Below, piece by piece: positions 42,281-51,105 of a stretch of DNA of 64,000 bases (its first letter is position 1; each line of letters begins with the position of its first letter). The DNA is taken from assembly GCF_000745345.1 (NCBI RefSeq), contig NZ_JQNR01000005.1, positions 1,860,001-1,924,000 on the forward strand. Reading direction: 5' to 3'. The notes under the pieces are model-generated. The model did not search any database, had not been told where the DNA came from, and saw nothing but the letters and a program-made list of their open reading frames with translations. Made by a program: the position numbers and the translations under genes. The stretch is from Actinacidiphila yeochonensis CN732 (lineage in GTDB: Bacteria; Actinomycetota; Actinomycetes; Streptomycetales; Streptomycetaceae).

Positions 42281-43456
42281 TCAGCGCCCGGGCTCGACGT
42301 GCACGACACGGTTGGCGAAGGTGGCGGTAGCCGAGGCGATGCTGCTGCGGTAGAAGAGCGTGGCGGTGTAGACCAGGCCCGGGGTCATGCCGCCGAGCTG
42401 GAACTCGGTCGCCACCGAGTGGGGGTAGGCGCCCGACCCCACGGCGGCGAGGTCGTCGGACGCCGCCTGGAACGTGGTCGAGCCCTGGGTGACGGCCACG
42501 GTCAGGTACCCGGAGGCGGTGGCGCTGCTGCTCACGACGCGCCCGGTGACGCGGACCAGCACCCTGCCGCTGGCGGGCGCCGTGAAGTCGGCGGTGATCG
42601 GGGTGGTGGCGCCGGTCAGCGTCGAGACGTAGGCGGTCGACGTGGTACCGCCGCCGGCGATCGCTCCGTTGAGGGAGAAGCCGGGGACCAGCTCCTGCCA
42701 GGTGGTGCCGTCCCACCGCTGGAGCCGGCTTTCGAAGGTGTCGCGGTACTGCCCGGTGTAGGCGCCGGCGAACGTGTCGGAGGGCGCGATGCCGCCGACG
42801 GCCTGCGGGTAGGGCACCCACGCGGTGCCGTCCCAGCGCTGGAGTACGTTGCCGAGGCCGCGGTACTGGCCGGGGTAGGCGCCCGGGACGGTGGTGTTGC
42901 CGTAGGCGGGGAGGACGCCGCCGGTGGCCACGGTGGTGGCGCGCAGGTCCAGCACCTGCGTCGTCCAGTCCACGCCGCCGCCGCCGGCCGAGGCGCCGGC
43001 GGGGACCCGTACCTCGTAGAGGGGCAGTGTCAGCTCCGGGATCGCGGGCACCACGGGTACGGCGCTGGGCGTGCCCTGGATCACTTCCAGGTCGGCCGTC
43101 GTCTGCTCGCCGGCGTAGGAGGCGTCGTAGACGCGCAGGCACACCAGGTCGATCCGGGCGTACTGCGAGGTGTTGTCGGCGATGGTGACCGGGGTGGCGT
43201 CGGACAGGGTGACCGGGTAGGCGCCCTGGGCGGCGGTGCCCTGGATGACGGCGCGCCCGGGGCCGACGGTGGCCGACATGCCGCTCTGGCTTGTCAGCCC
43301 GAAGGCGGCGACGATCGCGGAGCCCGTGGCGGAGCCGGGCAGGATGCCGGACCGGACGGTGAGCGGGTCGGCGGGCAGGGTCGCGCCCAGCTGGGTGAGC
43401 CGGGTGTCCTCGGCTGTCTGGCCGTTGGTGAGCAGCCATGCGGAGTGGACGGTCAT
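42281..43456 (-). CDS. Receptor-binding / tail fibre-like protein, paralogue 2
   Basis: 391 residues, closely similar to paralogues 1 and 3: TVHSAWLLTNGQTAEDTRLT start, PGRAVIQGTAAQGAYPVTLSD, AYPGQYRGLGNVLQRWDGTAWVPYP and a second YTGQYRDT-LQRWDGTTW repeat. The C-terminal domain runs from FTAPASGRVLVRVTGRVVS to TPGLVYTATLFYRSS. ATG 43456. Forty bases from paralogue 3. High DNA identity with its neighbours could allow recombination. Confidence 0.78.
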   Translation of the reverse strand: MTVHSAWLLTNGQTAEDTRLTQLGATLPADPLTVRSGILPGSATGSAIVAAFGLTSQSGMSATVGPGRAVIQGTAAQGAYPVTLSDATPVTIADNTSQYARIDLVCLRVYDASYAGEQTTADLEVIQGTPSAVPVVPAIPELTLPLYEVRVPAGASAGGGGVDWTTQVLDLRATTVATGGVLPAYGNTTVPGAYPGQYRGLGNVLQRWDGTAWVPYPQAVGGIAPSDTFAGAYTGQYRDTFESRLQRWDGTTWQELVPGFSLNGAIAGGGTTSTAYVSTLTGATTPITADFTAPASGRVLVRVTGRVVSSSATASGYLTVAVTQGSTTFQAASDDLAAVGSGAYPHSVATEFQLGGMTPGLVYTATLFYRSSIASATATFANRVVHVEPGR

Positions 43457-43498
43457 CGTGTGCTCCTTCAGGGGCTTTCGACGAGGTCTGGCCGCGGG

Positions 43499-44677
43499 TC
43501 AGGACGCGGAGTCGATGCGCAGGTAGCGGTTGCGGAAGGTGACGGTCGCCGAGGAGACGCTGCTGCGGTGGTAGAGGGTCGCGGTGTAGACCTGGGCGGG
43601 GGTCATGCCGCTGATCTCGAACTCGGTCGCGTACGAGGTGGGGTAGAGGCCCGGCGCCAGGATCGCGACGTTGTCGCCGGCGGCCTGGAACGTCGTCGAA
43701 CCCTGGGTGATGACCAGGCACAGGTATCCGGTGGCGGTGGCGCTGGTGGTCGAGACGCGCGCGCCCATGCGGAACACCATCGCGCCGCTGGCCGGCGCGG
43801 TGAAGTCGGAGGTGACCGGCGTGGCCGTCCCGCTGAGGGCGGAGACGTACGTGGTCGACGCGGTCGTGCCGACCTTGCCGACCGCGTCTTCGACGAAGAC
43901 GTAGCTGGGGACGGGCTCCTCCCAGGAGGTGCCGGTCCACCACAGGAGCCCCCCGTCGGTGGTGTCGCGGTACTGGCCGGTGTAGGCGCCGGTGGCCGTG
44001 TCGGCGGGGGCGATGCCGCCGATGCCCTGCGGGTAGGCCACCCACGCGGTGCCGTCCCAGCGCTGGAGGGAGTTGCCGAGGTCGCGCAACTGGCCCACGT
44101 ACGTGCCAGGGACGGCGGTGTTGCCGTAGGCGGGGAGGACGCCGCCGGTGGCCACGGTGGTGGCGCGCAGGTCCTCCACCTTCGTCCAGTCCACGCCGCC
44201 GGTGCCGGCCGAGGTGCCGGCGGCGACCCGCACGGCGTACAGCGGCAGCGCCAGGTCCGGGGTCGCGGGCGGCTGCGGGACGGCGTCGGGCTTGCCCGCG
44301 AGCACCTCCAGGTCGGCCGTCGTCTGCTCGTCGGCGTAGGAGGCGTCGTAGACGCGCAGGCAGACCAGGTCGATCCGGTCGTACTGGGCGTCGCCGTCGG
44401 CGAAGGACACCGGCGTGGCGTCGGACAGGGTGATCGGGTAGGCGCCCTGGGTGGCCATGCCCTGGATGACGGCCCGCCCGGGCGCGACCGTGGCCGACAT
44501 GCCGCTCCGGTTCTCCAGGTCGAAGGCGGCGAGGACCGCCGAGCCGTCGGCGGAGCCGGGCAGGATGCCGGACCGGACCCTGAGCGGGTCGGCGGGCAGG
44601 GTCGCGCCCAGCTGGGTGAGCCGGGTGTCCTGGGCGGTCTGGCCGCTGGTGAGCAGCCATGCGGAGTGGATGGTCAT
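43499..44677 (-). CDS. Receptor-binding / tail fibre-like protein, paralogue 1
   Basis: 392 residues, first of the four tandem copies in the direction of transcription. Shared N-terminal module (TIHSAWLLTSGQTAQDTRLT; PGRAVIQGMATQGAYPITLSD), a WDGT-W plus WTGTSW repeat pair, and a C-terminal domain almost like paralogue 2 (FTAPASGAMVFRMGARVST; RNRYLRIDSAS end). ATG 44677 after GGGGGCTC. Follows the distal tail protein gene by 50 bases. Confidence 0.78.
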   Translation of the reverse strand: MTIHSAWLLTSGQTAQDTRLTQLGATLPADPLRVRSGILPGSADGSAVLAAFDLENRSGMSATVAPGRAVIQGMATQGAYPITLSDATPVSFADGDAQYDRIDLVCLRVYDASYADEQTTADLEVLAGKPDAVPQPPATPDLALPLYAVRVAAGTSAGTGGVDWTKVEDLRATTVATGGVLPAYGNTAVPGTYVGQLRDLGNSLQRWDGTAWVAYPQGIGGIAPADTATGAYTGQYRDTTDGGLLWWTGTSWEEPVPSYVFVEDAVGKVGTTASTTYVSALSGTATPVTSDFTAPASGAMVFRMGARVSTTSATATGYLCLVITQGSTTFQAAGDNVAILAPGLYPTSYATEFEISGMTPAQVYTATLYHRSSVSSATVTFRNRYLRIDSAS

Positions 44678-44726
44678 CGTGAGCCCCCTTCGTCGTGGGA
44701 GAGGCCGCGAACGGGTACGGGACGGT

Positions 44727-45674
44727 TCACCATTCGGCGCTGCGCCAGCTCACCGACATGCGCGCGTCGGCGGTGGAGGTGTCCGGGCGGAAGGAGAGCT
44801 CGAAGCGGCCCGGGACGAAGGCGAACAGCTCCTCGGGGTCGGAGTCGGCGGACGCCGTGTGGCGGCGCGAGGCCGTGCCGTTGAGGGTGACGGTGGCCGC
44901 CATGGTGTCGATCTCCAGCTGGTCGTCCGCGGTGAGCGTGATCTCGTACCGCAGCCGGCGGCCGGTGGTCTGCTCGGTGACGGTCGGGTTGCTGCACGGG
45001 CCGTTGAAGGTGATCACCGGCTGGGTGGGCGCCGAGCCGGTGTTCTCCGCGCTGACGTCGCCGGTGCTGGTGGCCTGGCCGAAGTCCAGCGGGAAGCTCA
45101 GCGGGAAGGACACGCCGGCCTCGGGCTCCGGCGGGCTGGTGCTGACCGTCTGCTGGTCGGCGCTGTAGCGGCGCGGGTCGTCGGCCTGCCACTGCACGGC
45201 GGCGTGCGCGACGCCCTGCCGGACGTAGACCCGGTCCAGCGGCAGCACCCGCTGGCTGACCCGGGCCCGCGCGGTCAGCAGCTCGCCGTGCAGGCGCACG
45301 GTCAGCCAGCGCTCCTCGTCGGCCAGCGACAGCGCCTTGCGCAGGGTGCGGACGACGGCCAGCGTGGCGTCCCCGGGGGCGGGCGGCAGCACCCACATCT
45401 GGCCGCCGACCTTGCGGGGCTTGGCGTAGCGGGAGCCGGGCCAGGCGCCGTGCGCGGTGGGCCGGTCGGCGTCGCTGGTGTCGAAGTCGGGGATGTCCTC
45501 CCAGCCGGTCAGGCCGGCGGAGTCGATCTCGTACGCGGTGCCGGGACCCATGAGCAGCCCGGCCCACTGGATCTGGCCGTCCTGGGTGATCAGCGAACCG
45601 GGGGCCAGGTCGTCGGCCACGCCGGCGGAGTCGGTGGTGGTGGCGTCGGATGCGGACGTGGTGGTTGCGGCCAT
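44727..45674 (-). CDS. Distal tail (Dit-like) protein
   Basis: 315 residues with siphovirus distal-tail character: ITQDGQIQWAGLLMGPGTAYEID near the N-terminus, a LRKALSLADEERWLTVRLHGELL module, VQWQADDPRRYSA (the junction that many Dit proteins keep as a D-P-R-Y signature), then a beta-sandwich PVITFNGPCSNPTVTEQTTGRR. It sits between the tape-measure genes and the fibres, the standard place for Dit. ATG 45674. Confidence 0.82.
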   Translation of the reverse strand: MAATTTSASDATTTDSAGVADDLAPGSLITQDGQIQWAGLLMGPGTAYEIDSAGLTGWEDIPDFDTSDADRPTAHGAWPGSRYAKPRKVGGQMWVLPPAPGDATLAVVRTLRKALSLADEERWLTVRLHGELLTARARVSQRVLPLDRVYVRQGVAHAAVQWQADDPRRYSADQQTVSTSPPEPEAGVSFPLSFPLDFGQATSTGDVSAENTGSAPTQPVITFNGPCSNPTVTEQTTGRRLRYEITLTADDQLEIDTMAATVTLNGTASRRHTASADSDPEELFAFVPGRFELSFRPDTSTADARMSVSWRSAEW

Positions 45675-45697
45675 CGGGCCGTCACCTCACTCTCGTG

Positions 45698-46984
45698 TCA
45701 TGCCGCGGCGGGCGCGCTGGGGCGCGCGGCGCGGAGGAACAGCAGGTCCTCGGCGATGCCGCGGGCGCTGTCGCCGGGGCGCTCGTGGAAGGCGGCCAGC
45801 CGCGTCGGGCCGTCGGCGGTACCGGCACGCCGGGTGGAGGCGAGCAGGTGCCGGCGCTGGAGGTCGCCCAGCGGCAGCACGCGGCTCGCGGAGCGGGCGG
45901 TGGCGGGGAGGACGACGCCGCCCTCGGCCAGCATCGGGATCTTGGACAGGTGGATGCCGAAGTGCTTGCCGAAGAAGGAGAAGCCGATCGAGTTCAGGCC
46001 GTCGATGACCCAGTTGGCGAAGCCGATGATGCCTTCCAGCGGCGCCTTCAACACGCTGACCACGGCCTGCGTGCCGGTTTCGACGAACTGCCCCATGCCG
46101 CGCAGCGCGTTGGAGGCGCCGTCCTTGACGTGCTGGAACGCCTGGGGGATGTCGCGGGTGAAGAAGGTCAGCACCGGCTTGACCGCGTTCTTGAGCCCCT
46201 GCCACGCCGAGGAGGCGAGGCCGCGCAGCGCGTTGGTCGCCGAGGCGACCGCCGTGCGCACGGCGGGGAAGCCCTTGGTGAGCACGGCGCTCACCGCCGT
46301 CAGCACGGCGGCGATCACCGTCAGGTACGCGGTGAAGTAGGTGCCGATGACGGTCGCGTACACCTTCAGCACCGGGCCGAGGAAGGTCAGGATCTGCTGG
46401 AAGAGCCCCAGCCCCTGCTGGAAGACCTGGTCGATGATCTGCTGCCCGGTCTGGGAGTTGACCGCCAGGTCGATCAGCTGGGAGAGCAGCGGCAGCAGCA
46501 GGCCGGTGATCGCCCCGATCGGGGTGGTCTTGGACAGCAGGTTGATCGCGGTCATCACGGCCTGCACCACGGCGGCCGCCTTGCCGAAGGCGTCCATCAG
46601 CTGGGCGATCTGCGGGACGCTCGCCAGCATGCCGCCGATCAGGCCGAACAGCCCGCCGAAAGCGGTGTCCAGCCGGCCCAGCGAGGTGCGCAGCCGCTTG
46701 ACGCTCGCGGTCAGCGAGCTCAGCCCGCCGTTGACGCCGGTCGCGCCGCGCGCGGCCGCCACCAGGCTGCGCCCGCCGCCGTCCGCCGCGGACTTCACCT
46801 GCCGTACCGCCGCCGCGACCTGGGAGGCGGAGGTGCGCACCCGGCCGACGGCGGTGCCGGCCGTCCGCAGCGCGCCGACGATCCGCTGGAGGTCCGCGGA
46901 GCCGGCCGCCAGCGGGACGACGAGCAGCTGCGCGGCGGTGCCGACGCCGGACAGCGCCGCGCCGGACGCGTCCGCGCCACTCAT
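45698..46984 (-). CDS. Second tape-measure-like tail protein
   Basis: 428 residues. Helical N-terminus with Ser/Ala-rich repeats, a strongly hydrophobic middle (AYLTVIAAVLTAVSAVL and neighbours) and a C-terminal segment GKHFGIHLSKIPMLAEGGVVLP that matches GKSFGVHLPTIPRLATGGVIMP in the preceding tape-measure protein. It therefore looks like a duplicated and shortened copy of that protein. ATG 46984 overlaps the upstream stop by four bases. Confidence 0.75.
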   Translation of the reverse strand: MSGADASGAALSGVGTAAQLLVVPLAAGSADLQRIVGALRTAGTAVGRVRTSASQVAAAVRQVKSAADGGGRSLVAAARGATGVNGGLSSLTASVKRLRTSLGRLDTAFGGLFGLIGGMLASVPQIAQLMDAFGKAAAVVQAVMTAINLLSKTTPIGAITGLLLPLLSQLIDLAVNSQTGQQIIDQVFQQGLGLFQQILTFLGPVLKVYATVIGTYFTAYLTVIAAVLTAVSAVLTKGFPAVRTAVASATNALRGLASSAWQGLKNAVKPVLTFFTRDIPQAFQHVKDGASNALRGMGQFVETGTQAVVSVLKAPLEGIIGFANWVIDGLNSIGFSFFGKHFGIHLSKIPMLAEGGVVLPATARSASRVLPLGDLQRRHLLASTRRAGTADGPTRLAAFHERPGDSARGIAEDLLFLRAARPSAPAAA

Positions 46985-49251
46985 CCGCGCGCCTTCGACA
47001 GGAACGTCAGCGCGTCGGCGGTGGCCTGCGGGCTGGTGCTGGTGGCGGCGTAGTAGTTCTCGATGTGGAAGCCGCTGCCGTCGGCGCCCGCGGTGCCGGA
47101 GCGGGCCGCCGCGGCGGTGCGGGACAGCAGCTGGTCGAGCTTGCTCAGCGGCAGCACCGCCTCGGCCTCGCCGGCCTCGGCCAGGATCGCCGGGACGCCG
47201 CCGCTCTGCGGCATGATCACACCGCCGGTGGCCAGCCGCGGGATGGTCGGCAGGTGCACGCCGAAGCTCTTGCCGCCGACGCCGGGCACCCAGCCGGGGA
47301 TGGACACCTTGATGCCGTTGATCCGGCCGATCGCGGAGTTGATCAGCCCGATCACCGAGTTGATCGGCGACGTGACGGCGCTGCGGATACCGCCGAACGC
47401 GGTGCCCGCGATGCCCTTCAGGTCGCCCCAGATGCTGGACAGCTTGCTGCGCACCGTGGTGAACGCGTTGGGGATCGCCGACGTGATCCAGTTGACCACC
47501 GGCGAGATGACGGCCTTGATGCCGTTCCACACGCCGCTCACGACGGTCTTGATCGCGTTCAGTGCCGTGGTGATGATCGTCTTGTACAGGTTGAAGTAGG
47601 TCTTCACCACGGTCGCGACGGCCGTGACCACCGCGGTGATCGCCGTCTTGATGGCGGTCCAGATCTGGGAGATCAGCGCTCCGGCCTTCTGCATGATCGG
47701 GCCGATCGCCTTCATCACGGCGCTGATCACCGTCTGGATGACCTGGAACGCCTTCTGCATGACCTGCTGCATCGTCTTCGACTGCATGGCCATGTCGATG
47801 ACCTTCTGGATCAGCGGCGCGAGCAGCTGCATCAGCAGGCCGAGGAGGTTGCCCTTCATCGACTTGTTCAGGCCGTCCATGCCCTGGCCGGCCTTCTTCG
47901 CGCCGGACTCGAACTGGCCCAGGTTCTTGCCGCCGGTGGTGCCGGCCGTCCCGGCCTTGGTCATGGACTGCTCGGCCTTGTCCGTGGCCGTCTTCATGGA
48001 CGCCAGCTGGCTCGCCGAGCCCTGCGCCGAGGTCTTGAGCTTCCTCAGCTCGGTGTCCACCTTGGCGGAGTTGTCGCCGAGCGTCTTGGCGGACTTGCCG
48101 GCGTTGCCCGCCTGGGTGTTGAAGTCCAGCAGCTCGGTGACGGCCTGCTTGAGGGAGCCGGCGAAGGTGACGGTGTCCCGGCCGAGCTGCACCAGGGCCT
48201 TGCCCAGGTTCAGCAGCGACTTGGCGAGCGCGTTGACGTTCTTGCCGGTGCTGCCGATGGACTGGCCGAGGGTGCGCAGCGAGGCCGCGACGCCCTTGAC
48301 GGAGGTGGCCACCGAGCGGACGGAGTCGGCGATGCCCTGGACGGCCTCGCCGATGCCGTCGAGGGAGGTGACCACGTCCCGGAGGCTCTGCGCGACCTTG
48401 CCGATCGCGTCGCCGAAGCCGCTGATGGCCTGCGCGACGGTGTTGATCGGTTTGGCGATCGCGTCGCCGATCGAGGTGCCGAGGCCGGTGATGGCGGTGG
48501 CGACCTTGGTGATGGCGCCGGAGACGTCGGTGCCGATCTTCTTGGCGACGGTGCTGATCGAGGTGCCCAGGCCCTTGATGGCGGTGGCGACCTTGGTGAT
48601 GGCGCCGGAGACGTCGGTGCCGATCTTCTTCGCGACGTCGCCGATCGAGGTGCCCAGGCTCTTGATGGCCTGCGCGACGGTGTTGATCGGTTTGGCGATC
48701 GTGTCGCCGATCGAGGTGCCGAGGCCCTTGATGGCGGTGGCGACCTTGGTGATGGCGCCGGAGACGTCGGTGGCGATCTTCTTCGCGACGGTGCCGACCG
48801 AGGCGCCGATGCTGGTGAGGGTGCGGTCGACCTCGGTGGAGATCGCCTTGCCCACCCCGGCCGCGATCTTGCCGACCTGGGTGGTGATCGCCTTGCCCAC
48901 GCTCGCGAGGGCCTTGTTGATCGCGGCGGACAGCGAACTGCCCAGGCTCGCGACGACCTTCTTGAGCTGGGCGGCCACCGCGGTGCCGAGCGCGGCCAGC
49001 GGCTTGGCGACGTTCGCGGCCAGGGACTTCGCGATGGCCGCGATCGAGCCGGACAGCGCGTCGGCCGAGGACGCCAGGGCACGCAGCGAGCGGCCGAGGC
49101 CGTCCACAGCCTTGGCCACGCCGGCGACGGCCTTGCCGACCCCGGTGATGGACTGCTCCACCTTTCCCAGCGACGACTGGAGTTGGGTGGTCGTGGCGGC
49201 TACCTGGGCCCTGAAGTCGGTCACGACCTGTTCAGGGGGTGCGTCGGTCAT
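46981..49251 (-). CDS. Tape measure protein
   Basis: 756 residues. A long alpha-helical, low-complexity protein that sets tail length in siphoviruses. Residues about 155-290 are alternating copies of a unit like VAKKIGTDVSGAITKVATAI and a unit like GDTIAKPINTVAQAIKSLG. A coiled region (to about 440) is followed by hydrophobic helices (about 480-580) and a GKSFGVHLPTIPRLATGGVIMP end. By the usual 0.15 nm per residue it would correspond to a tail near 110 nm. ATG 49251 after GGAGGCACC. Confidence 0.88.
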   Translation of the reverse strand: MTDAPPEQVVTDFRAQVAATTTQLQSSLGKVEQSITGVGKAVAGVAKAVDGLGRSLRALASSADALSGSIAAIAKSLAANVAKPLAALGTAVAAQLKKVVASLGSSLSAAINKALASVGKAITTQVGKIAAGVGKAISTEVDRTLTSIGASVGTVAKKIATDVSGAITKVATAIKGLGTSIGDTIAKPINTVAQAIKSLGTSIGDVAKKIGTDVSGAITKVATAIKGLGTSISTVAKKIGTDVSGAITKVATAITGLGTSIGDAIAKPINTVAQAISGFGDAIGKVAQSLRDVVTSLDGIGEAVQGIADSVRSVATSVKGVAASLRTLGQSIGSTGKNVNALAKSLLNLGKALVQLGRDTVTFAGSLKQAVTELLDFNTQAGNAGKSAKTLGDNSAKVDTELRKLKTSAQGSASQLASMKTATDKAEQSMTKAGTAGTTGGKNLGQFESGAKKAGQGMDGLNKSMKGNLLGLLMQLLAPLIQKVIDMAMQSKTMQQVMQKAFQVIQTVISAVMKAIGPIMQKAGALISQIWTAIKTAITAVVTAVATVVKTYFNLYKTIITTALNAIKTVVSGVWNGIKAVISPVVNWITSAIPNAFTTVRSKLSSIWGDLKGIAGTAFGGIRSAVTSPINSVIGLINSAIGRINGIKVSIPGWVPGVGGKSFGVHLPTIPRLATGGVIMPQSGGVPAILAEAGEAEAVLPLSKLDQLLSRTAAAARSGTAGADGSGFHIENYYAATSTSPQATADALTFLSKARG

Positions 49252-49534
49252 GGTGCCTCCTATCGCCCTGCCGGTGCGCCCCGCGGCCCGCCGGACGCGC
49301 CCGCTGGGCGGGCGTGGGCATCGCCACAGGGGGCGCCCGGGTACGGGCGGTATGATTCAGCGGTTTGCCTGCCGGTGAACACGCAGGTCAAGCCCCATTA
49401 ACGGGGGGTTTCCGGGCCGGCGTGACGCCGACTGCCGGGATGCGGCTCCGGCGGGGGAGCGGGGGACCTACGCCGTGTCGCGTGCCGGTGGGGTGTACTG
49501 GTGTGCGGAACAACCGGTGCCAGGGAGAACTACG

Positions 49535-50089
49535 GTGGGGGACGACAACGGTGGGGGGACCGTCGAACCCGGCGGTCTTGAGCGCGGCACGGAAGAGGAC
49601 GTCGGACCCGAGGGGCTGCCCAGACTGCTGGCCCGGCTGGGACGGCTGATTGAGCGGTACGGCCCCGAAGGGGTCGTGGTGGTGTCGGCGGAGGAGCACG
49701 AGCGCGCGGCGGTCACCGCGTACGCCGCGGGGTGGCAGGACGCCGCTGCCGAGTACGGGCCGCGGATCGCCGCCGCCCGCTGGGAGGGCTGGCTCGGCCG
49801 GTGGCGGCCGCTGCGCGTGATGGAGGACCCGGGGGAGGTCATCGACTTCCCAGCGGACCGGCTCCGGCCCGATCCCGCCGGCACCGGCGACCAGCCCGCG
49901 CAACCGGGCGCCGAGGGCGCCGGCGAGCAGGACCGGCGCCGGCGGGTCCGCGGTGGAACGCCGGTGCCCAGACCCGCGCTGACGCCGAAGAACCGGCGCT
50001 CGAAGTCGCCTACGATCCCGCGGCTGCCCGCGCCCGAGCGCCACCGCCCGCGCCGGACCGCCGACGCCCCGGACGACGCGCCGGAGTGA
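49535..50089 (+). CDS. Hypothetical protein on the opposite strand inside the tail cluster
   Basis: 184 residues from GTG 49535, which has AGGGAGA seven bases upstream; an earlier in-frame GTG at 49475 lacks a Shine-Dalgarno. Acidic N-terminus, a helical middle (RLLARLGRLIERYGPEGVVVVSAEEHERAAVTAYAAGW) and a Pro/Arg-rich basic C-terminus. No family recognised. It is the only plus-strand gene between the tape-measure and chaperone genes. Upstream, TATGAT (49351-49356) is a possible -10 and AAGCCCC/GGGGGTTT at 49391-49411 a small hairpin. Confidence 0.55.
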   Translation: MGDDNGGGTVEPGGLERGTEEDVGPEGLPRLLARLGRLIERYGPEGVVVVSAEEHERAAVTAYAAGWQDAAAEYGPRIAAARWEGWLGRWRPLRVMEDPGEVIDFPADRLRPDPAGTGDQPAQPGAEGAGEQDRRRRVRGGTPVPRPALTPKNRRSKSPTIPRLPAPERHRPRRTADAPDDAPE

Positions 50090-50241
50090 GGCGGGGCGGT
50101 CGCGGGCGTCGGCCCCGGACAGGGGTACGCGATCGGGCTCGGGTGCCGGGCTCGGGCAGGGGTACGCGGTCGGGCTCGGGCGACGGCCACGGCCGGGCCG
50201 GCGTCGGACCAGGCACCGGCTGCCGGTCGCCGGCCGCGGGA

Positions 50242-50667
50242 TCAGCCGAAGAAGCGCAGCAGTTCGACGGCCGACGGTTGCTCCGCCGCGGTCTCCGGAG
50301 CCGCGCCGTCCGCCGTCGCCGTACCGTCCGGCCGGGTGTCGGCGGGCCGGGGCACGGGCTGCGGGGGGTCGGGCGGGGAGGAGTCCTCGTCGCTGTTGAC
50401 GGTGGCGAACATCCAGTTCGCCGCGGCGAGGTGGTCCACCGCGGCGGCCAGCAGGTGGTCGCCCACCGACCAGTCGGCGGCCTCGCCGAACAGGTCGCGG
50501 TTGACCGCGCTGTCCCTCGGCAGGTGCCTGATCAGTACCGCGAGACGGCGGCTGGACAGCCCGCCGCGGTACCGGTCGAGCAGGTCCACGCCGTAGTAGC
50601 GGAGCAGGTCGGCTTCGAGGGCCTCGGCGTGTTCTTCCGCGAACTCGTCGAGGCTCAGTCTTCCCCC
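50242..50667 (-). CDS. Tail assembly chaperone frameshift extension (gpT-like part of gpGT)
   Basis: This frame has no credible start of its own: it is open through GRLSLDEFAEEHAEALEADLLRYYGVDLLDRYRGG before the first GTG at 50589. It is in the -1 frame relative to the upstream chaperone gene, and the two meet at the heptamer GGGGGAA (50667-50661, minus strand). A -1 slip there yields a G-T fusion protein of about 230 residues, the arrangement of lambda gpG/gpGT and most siphovirus chaperones. The C-terminal part is Pro/Ala/Asp-rich and ends VELLRFFG. Confidence 0.7.
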   Translation of the reverse strand, partial: GGRLSLDEFAEEHAEALEADLLRYYGVDLLDRYRGGLSSRRLAVLIRHLPRDSAVNRDLFGEAADWSVGDHLLAAAVDHLAAANWMFATVNSDEDSSPPDPPQPVPRPADTRPDGTATADGAAPETAAEQPSAVELLRFFG

Positions 50668-50942
50668 AGGCCGAGCCCGGTCTCCTTGCCGTAGGCCTCC
50701 AGGATGGCGGCGACGTCCTGCATGGTCAGTTCGTGCTCCTCGAAGCGCGGGTACTGCTGGTCGCCGAGGAGGAGCCGCAGCAGGCCGTCCACGTCGTTGT
50801 CGTCCAGCGAACGCAGCGCCCGCGCGGTGGCGCGGGGCAGTTCGGTGGGCAACTCGAAGGTCTCGTCGTCCAGCTCGAAGGTCCAGGCGCGGCCGAGGGC
50901 TTCCTGGCGCTGGGCACGGGCGGCGTTGACGTTGAAGGACAT
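50655..50942 (-). CDS. Tail assembly chaperone (gpG-like)
   Basis: 95 residues, acidic and helical, with FELDDETFELPTELPRATARALRSLDDNDVDGLLRLLLGDQQYPRFEEHELT, a pattern common to actinophage tail chaperones that bind the tape-measure protein. It lies between the major tail protein and tape-measure genes. Its last codons run over the GGGGGAA slip site four codons before the stop. ATG 50942 after GAGAGGAA. Confidence 0.82.
   Translation of the reverse strand: MSFNVNAARAQRQEALGRAWTFELDDETFELPTELPRATARALRSLDDNDVDGLLRLLLGDQQYPRFEEHELTMQDVAAILEAYGKETGLGLGED
50661..50667 (-). other. Candidate programmed -1 frameshift site (GGGGGAA)
   Basis: In the chaperone frame the codons are CTG GGG GAA GAC TGA. 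A one-base backward slip at GGG-GAA re-reads GGG GGA AGA CTG and enters the 140-codon extension. The site sits in the last four codons before the stop, the typical position. Confidence 0.65.
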
Positions 50943-51105
50943 GGCGTTCCTCTCGGGAATGACGGTGCTGCGTCGAACGGGGATGACCAGGTGGTGCGGG
51001 ACCGGCGCGGGGGGCCGGCCCGGCCGCGGACGGCCGGGCCGGGGTACGGCCGGGTGGTGCGGGGCGGCGGGCCGTTCAGCCCGCCGCCCCGGCGGGTGCG
51101 GACGG

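Noticed and set aside
40736..44884. 1382-codon open frame on the plus strand
   Set aside because: Antisense to the four fibre paralogues; Gly/Arg/Val-rich repeats mirror the paralogues and no ribosome-binding site is present.
47065..49401. 778-codon open frame on the plus strand
   Set aside because: Antisense shadow of the tape-measure gene; repeats simply reflect the helical repeats of the real protein.
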